Of a stretch of 51,016 nt of DNA, positions 48,372 to 51,016 are shown piece by piece (the stretch's first letter is position 1; each line of letters opens with the position of its first letter). This DNA is from an uncultured Planctomycetales bacterium (GTDB lineage: Bacteria; Planctomycetota; Planctomycetia; Isosphaerales; Isosphaeraceae): NCBI GenBank assembly GCA_903926465.1, contig CAIYJE010000048.1, positions 1-51,016 on the forward strand. The letters are read 5' to 3'. A model generated the notes under the pieces. That model had not been told where the DNA came from. It made no database searches and saw only the letters and a program-made list of their open reading frames with translations. A program made the translations under genes and the position numbers.

Positions 48372-50732
48372 ATGATCCGACCTTATCTTCGTCTCTGTGC
48401 GCTCAGCGTGATTGCCGGTTGCTTGTTGCCCGCGCTCACAATGCTTTGCAGCCCGACCGTGGTCCGTGCTGGTAGTTCGGTTCTAACGGATCGGGTGGGC
48501 CAGTGGACGGCCGTTGAGAAAAGTCAGGATCTGATTGTGGCGTTGCTGGGTGCAGCCGCGGCCACGGGAGCCGTGGTGCTGCTTGGTAAACGCTGGCAGC
48601 CCGCCATTGAAGCGATGTCTGCCGATCAGGCGGCGTGGCCAGACTGGCTTTCTGGCCGGTCGCTTGCCACCGCCATTGTTGCGGCTGCCGGCATCAGTCT
48701 GTTTCTGGAACTGATGTTGATTCGCTGGCATGGCACCGTTTTTGAAATTTTTGCCTTCTACAAAAACCTCAGCCTGATGGCCTGCTTCTTGGGCTTGGGC
48801 CTGGGGTACGCCCTGGCAACCGGGATCCAGATTCCTCTGGTCCTTAGCTGCCCGCTGCTCGCCTTTCAAATGGCGTTACTGCTGCTGTTGCGCCATGCTC
48901 TGGCCCCCGTGCAGCGCACGGCGCTGAACGGAATTCCGATCCAGGAGCAGCTCAACCTGGGTGCCGGTAACACCCAGGCTCCCCTGCAGGTGTTTGCGAT
49001 CTACGCCTTTCTGTCGATCGTTTTTCTGCTGACGGCACTGGCGTTCCTGCCCGTGGGTCAACTGGCCGGCCGGCTCATGGATCGTACCGAACGGCTGAGG
49101 GCTTACGGCCTGAATTTGCTGGGCAGCTTCCTGGGTGTTGTGGCTGCATTTGCGGTGAGCTGGTTATACCTGCCCCCCACCGCGTGGTTTGCGCTTGGGC
49201 TGGGCGGTCTGTTACTGTTTCAGGCAACCGATCGCCGGGCACTGGTTGCCGGCCTGGCGGGTCTGGTGGCCGTGATGGGTGTACTTTCCTGGCCAGTGAG
49301 TTTTGGCTGGGAAGCGATCTATTCTCCGTACCAGTTGCTGGAACGGGGTCCGGGTGAGAATGGGCTCTCGCAGATCCGTGCGGCCGGACAATACTATCAA
49401 CGTATTCACAACTTATCGGCCAAGGCAACGGCGAACACCAAAGATGAGTCGGTTCGACTAACTGCGGCGCACTATGAATTTCCGTATCGGATTCTGGGTC
49501 ATCCGCCAGCCGATGTGGCGGTGGTGGGTGCTGGCAGTGGCAACGATGTGGCGGCCGCGCTTCGTACGGATTCACGCCGGGTAGACGCGGTTGAAATTGA
49601 TCCAGCAATTGTGCGCATTGGCCGGATGTTTCACCCCGAGGCTCCGTATGATAGCCCGCGCGTGGAGGTGATTGTTAACGATGCGCGAACCTTCTTGCGC
49701 ACCACCAATCGCCGTTATGATCTGATTGTCTACGGCTTGCTGGATTCGCATACCCTGCTCTCTCATGCGGCCAATGTCAGGCTAGATTCGTTTGTGTACA
49801 CGGTTGAGGGCTTACGTGAGGCCAGGGCTCGGTTGAAACCCGAGGGCGTACTGTCGCTTTCGTTCAGTGTGATCTCTCCTGAACTGGGCCGAAAAATCTA
49901 TTTGATGCTTGAGCAAGCGTTTGATGGCCAGCCGCCGCGCGCCGTGCGCGGGCGTTACAACTACGACGGTGCTGTGATCTTTCTTGAGGGGGCATCTGGA
50001 CCGGTTGCGCTTCCCGAGGCCGAGCTGGTGCGGGGCGACTTTGTGGATGTGACCGCGCAGTTTGCCGACCCCGCTTTGAAGGCCGATATCTCGACGGACG
50101 ACTGGCCGTTCTTCTACATGCCCAGGCGGGTTTACCCCAAAAGCTATCTGGGTATGGTGGCGTTGATTTTGGTGCTAAGTGTGGTGTTGCTTGGCTCATT
50201 ATCCCGTGAGCGGCCGGAGGCCAGTGATGCGGTCTTCTTTTTCCTGGGCGCTGGTTTTCTGTTGATTCAGACCAAGGGAATTACCGAGTTGGGGCTGGCC
50301 TTTGGAAATACCTGGCAAGTGATTGGCCTGGTGATTGCGGCCATGCTGGGCTTTGCGTTTTTGGCTAATCTCGCCGTTTCGGCGCTGCGTTTGAATCACC
50401 CGCTGGTGCCGTTCGTGTTCTTACTGCTCAGCCTTGGGCTGGGCTGGTGGGTTGCACGCACGGGCGGGTTTCCGCCCACCACGGCTGGACGCGCAGGGAC
50501 TTTGGCGTTGTTGACCGGTCCGGTCTTCTTCTCCGGAATCGTCTTTTCCACGCTGTTATCCAGGGCACCGAATATCTCGCGGGCACTCTCGGCGAACCTG
50601 TTTGGTGCGCTGGTGGGCGGTTTACTGGAATACAACGCCATGCTGTTTGGGTTTGGCTTTTTGTACTTGCTGGCGCTGGGGCTGTATGCCGGGGCGTTGG
50701 TATCGTCTTTGGGGCTGCGGCGGATGGACTAA
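48372..50732 (+). CDS. Polytopic membrane protein with spermidine-synthase-like domain
   Basis: A 786-aa protein in three parts: about nine membrane segments (residues 1-310), a soluble Rossmann domain (about 350-570) and six to seven further membrane segments (about 590-786). The Rossmann domain has 'VAVVGAGSGNDVAAAL' (Gly-rich loop, 386-392) and 'AVEIDPAIV' with Glu408, the acidic residue that binds the cofactor ribose in spermidine synthases and SAM methyltransferases. Such spermidine-synthase-like membrane proteins are widespread; whether they make polyamines is unsettled. The Met at 48372 fits a hydrophobic first segment, but a terminator hairpin ends four bases before it and no ribosome site exists. 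It may be read from a leaderless mRNA, or the true start may lie further in. Confidence 0.82.
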   Translation: MIRPYLRLCALSVIAGCLLPALTMLCSPTVVRAGSSVLTDRVGQWTAVEKSQDLIVALLGAAAATGAVVLLGKRWQPAIEAMSADQAAWPDWLSGRSLATAIVAAAGISLFLELMLIRWHGTVFEIFAFYKNLSLMACFLGLGLGYALATGIQIPLVLSCPLLAFQMALLLLLRHALAPVQRTALNGIPIQEQLNLGAGNTQAPLQVFAIYAFLSIVFLLTALAFLPVGQLAGRLMDRTERLRAYGLNLLGSFLGVVAAFAVSWLYLPPTAWFALGLGGLLLFQATDRRALVAGLAGLVAVMGVLSWPVSFGWEAIYSPYQLLERGPGENGLSQIRAAGQYYQRIHNLSAKATANTKDESVRLTAAHYEFPYRILGHPPADVAVVGAGSGNDVAAALRTDSRRVDAVEIDPAIVRIGRMFHPEAPYDSPRVEVIVNDARTFLRTTNRRYDLIVYGLLDSHTLLSHAANVRLDSFVYTVEGLREARARLKPEGVLSLSFSVISPELGRKIYLMLEQAFDGQPPRAVRGRYNYDGAVIFLEGASGPVALPEAELVRGDFVDVTAQFADPALKADISTDDWPFFYMPRRVYPKSYLGMVALILVLSVVLLGSLSRERPEASDAVFFFLGAGFLLIQTKGITELGLAFGNTWQVIGLVIAAMLGFAFLANLAVSALRLNHPLVPFVFLLLSLGLGWWVARTGGFPPTTAGRAGTLALLTGPVFFSGIVFSTLLSRAPNISRALSANLFGALVGGLLEYNAMLFGFGFLYLLALGLYAGALVSSLGLRRMD

Positions 50733-50811
50733 ATGGACCAGAATCCATCCCGGCTGGCGGTGTTCTTGGTCGATCAGTCCTATTCATTCGGGTGTAACTA
50801 CCGGTCCCGCT

Positions 50812-51015
50812 TTATCCGGTTTTCCCAAGTCTCCCATATAGACGGTCGTTTTCCTGAACGATGTGGTAGCCCCAAAACCTGTCCCACTCCTCGTTCAGGT
50901 ACGTGGCTCTTAGGTTGAGCATTGCTTGCGCGCCATCGGGGTGCCAACGCATTCCGGCACGCTCCATCCGGTCTTTCACCAGATGACGGCATGCCCCTTC
51001 GACCACTCCACTGCC
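50812..51015 (-). CDS. ISKra4-type transposase, C-terminal fragment (cut by window edge)
   Basis: The open frame enters from the right edge and ends at TAA 50812-50814 after 67 residues. It shows the typical last part of ISKra4-family transposases: 'SGVVEGACRHLVKDRMERAG', then 'MRWHPDGAQAMLNLRATYLN' and 'WDRFWGYHI'. The catalytic core would be outside the window, so intactness cannot be judged. No terminal repeat was recognised between its stop and the spermidine-synthase-like gene. Confidence 0.8.
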   Translation of the reverse strand, partial: GSGVVEGACRHLVKDRMERAGMRWHPDGAQAMLNLRATYLNEEWDRFWGYHIVQENDRLYGRLGKTG

Positions 51016-51016
51016 A

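Overview
The window is about 51 kb of moderately GC-rich DNA from a member of the Planctomycetota, most likely Gemmatales or Isosphaerales; no genus can be named from the sequence. The lineage call rests on several planctomycete-type genes: a LamG plus propeller plus C-terminal cytochrome protein (PVC-type haem domain), an ECF sigma factor with a membrane-anchored C-terminal extension, an FG-GAP protein with an N-terminal LExR-type motif, and an FHA-zinc-ribbon-Ser/Thr kinase. Shine-Dalgarno sequences are also often missing.

Layout. Positions 1-129 are the tail of an IS630-type transposase. Positions 484-6089 hold rtcA, a lipoprotein, a GT4 glycosyltransferase, an enolase-superfamily enzyme and a small membrane protein. 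Positions 6474-36097 are the transcription/translation 'beta' cluster, read on the minus strand: a sigma70-like promoter, tRNA-Thr(UGU), tRNA-Tyr(GUA), tRNA-Gly(UCC), tRNA-Thr(GGU), tuf, rpmG, tRNA-Trp, secE, nusG, rplK, rplA, rplJ, rplL, rpoB and, only after 14.8 kb, rpoC. Seven unrelated genes on both strands lie between rpoB and rpoC (PVC cytochrome, DUF885 peptidase-like, double thioredoxin, ECF sigma, orphan nucleotidyltransferase, TIM-barrel protein, FG-GAP protein). rpoB ends at a strong intrinsic terminator, and rpoC has its own candidate promoter and a leader with a terminator-like hairpin. Positions 36211-39795 hold a frameshifted membrane gene, a DUF72 gene and an unusual sigma70-family factor with three predicted HTH segments ahead of the sigma core. 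Positions 40291-45397 hold two secreted proteins that look like tandem distant paralogues, facing an esterase-psuG pair joined by an ATGA overlap. Positions 45526-50732 hold an FHA/kinase protein, a PspA/IM30 homologue, a small acidic protein and a membrane-embedded spermidine-synthase-like protein. The right edge cuts an ISKra4-type transposase.

Most striking observations: (1) the core operon is broken between rpoB and rpoC, with terminator and promoter signals that fit separate transcription; (2) EF-Tu has a non-canonical switch I (the RGITI signature is replaced) and a changed G5 motif; (3) the multi-HTH sigma factor; (4) a terminator hairpin ending only a few bases before the start codon of the spermidine-synthase-like gene. 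No CRISPR array, prophage, rRNA or recognisable defence island was found. Functions are by recognition of motifs and family resemblance; no database search was possible.
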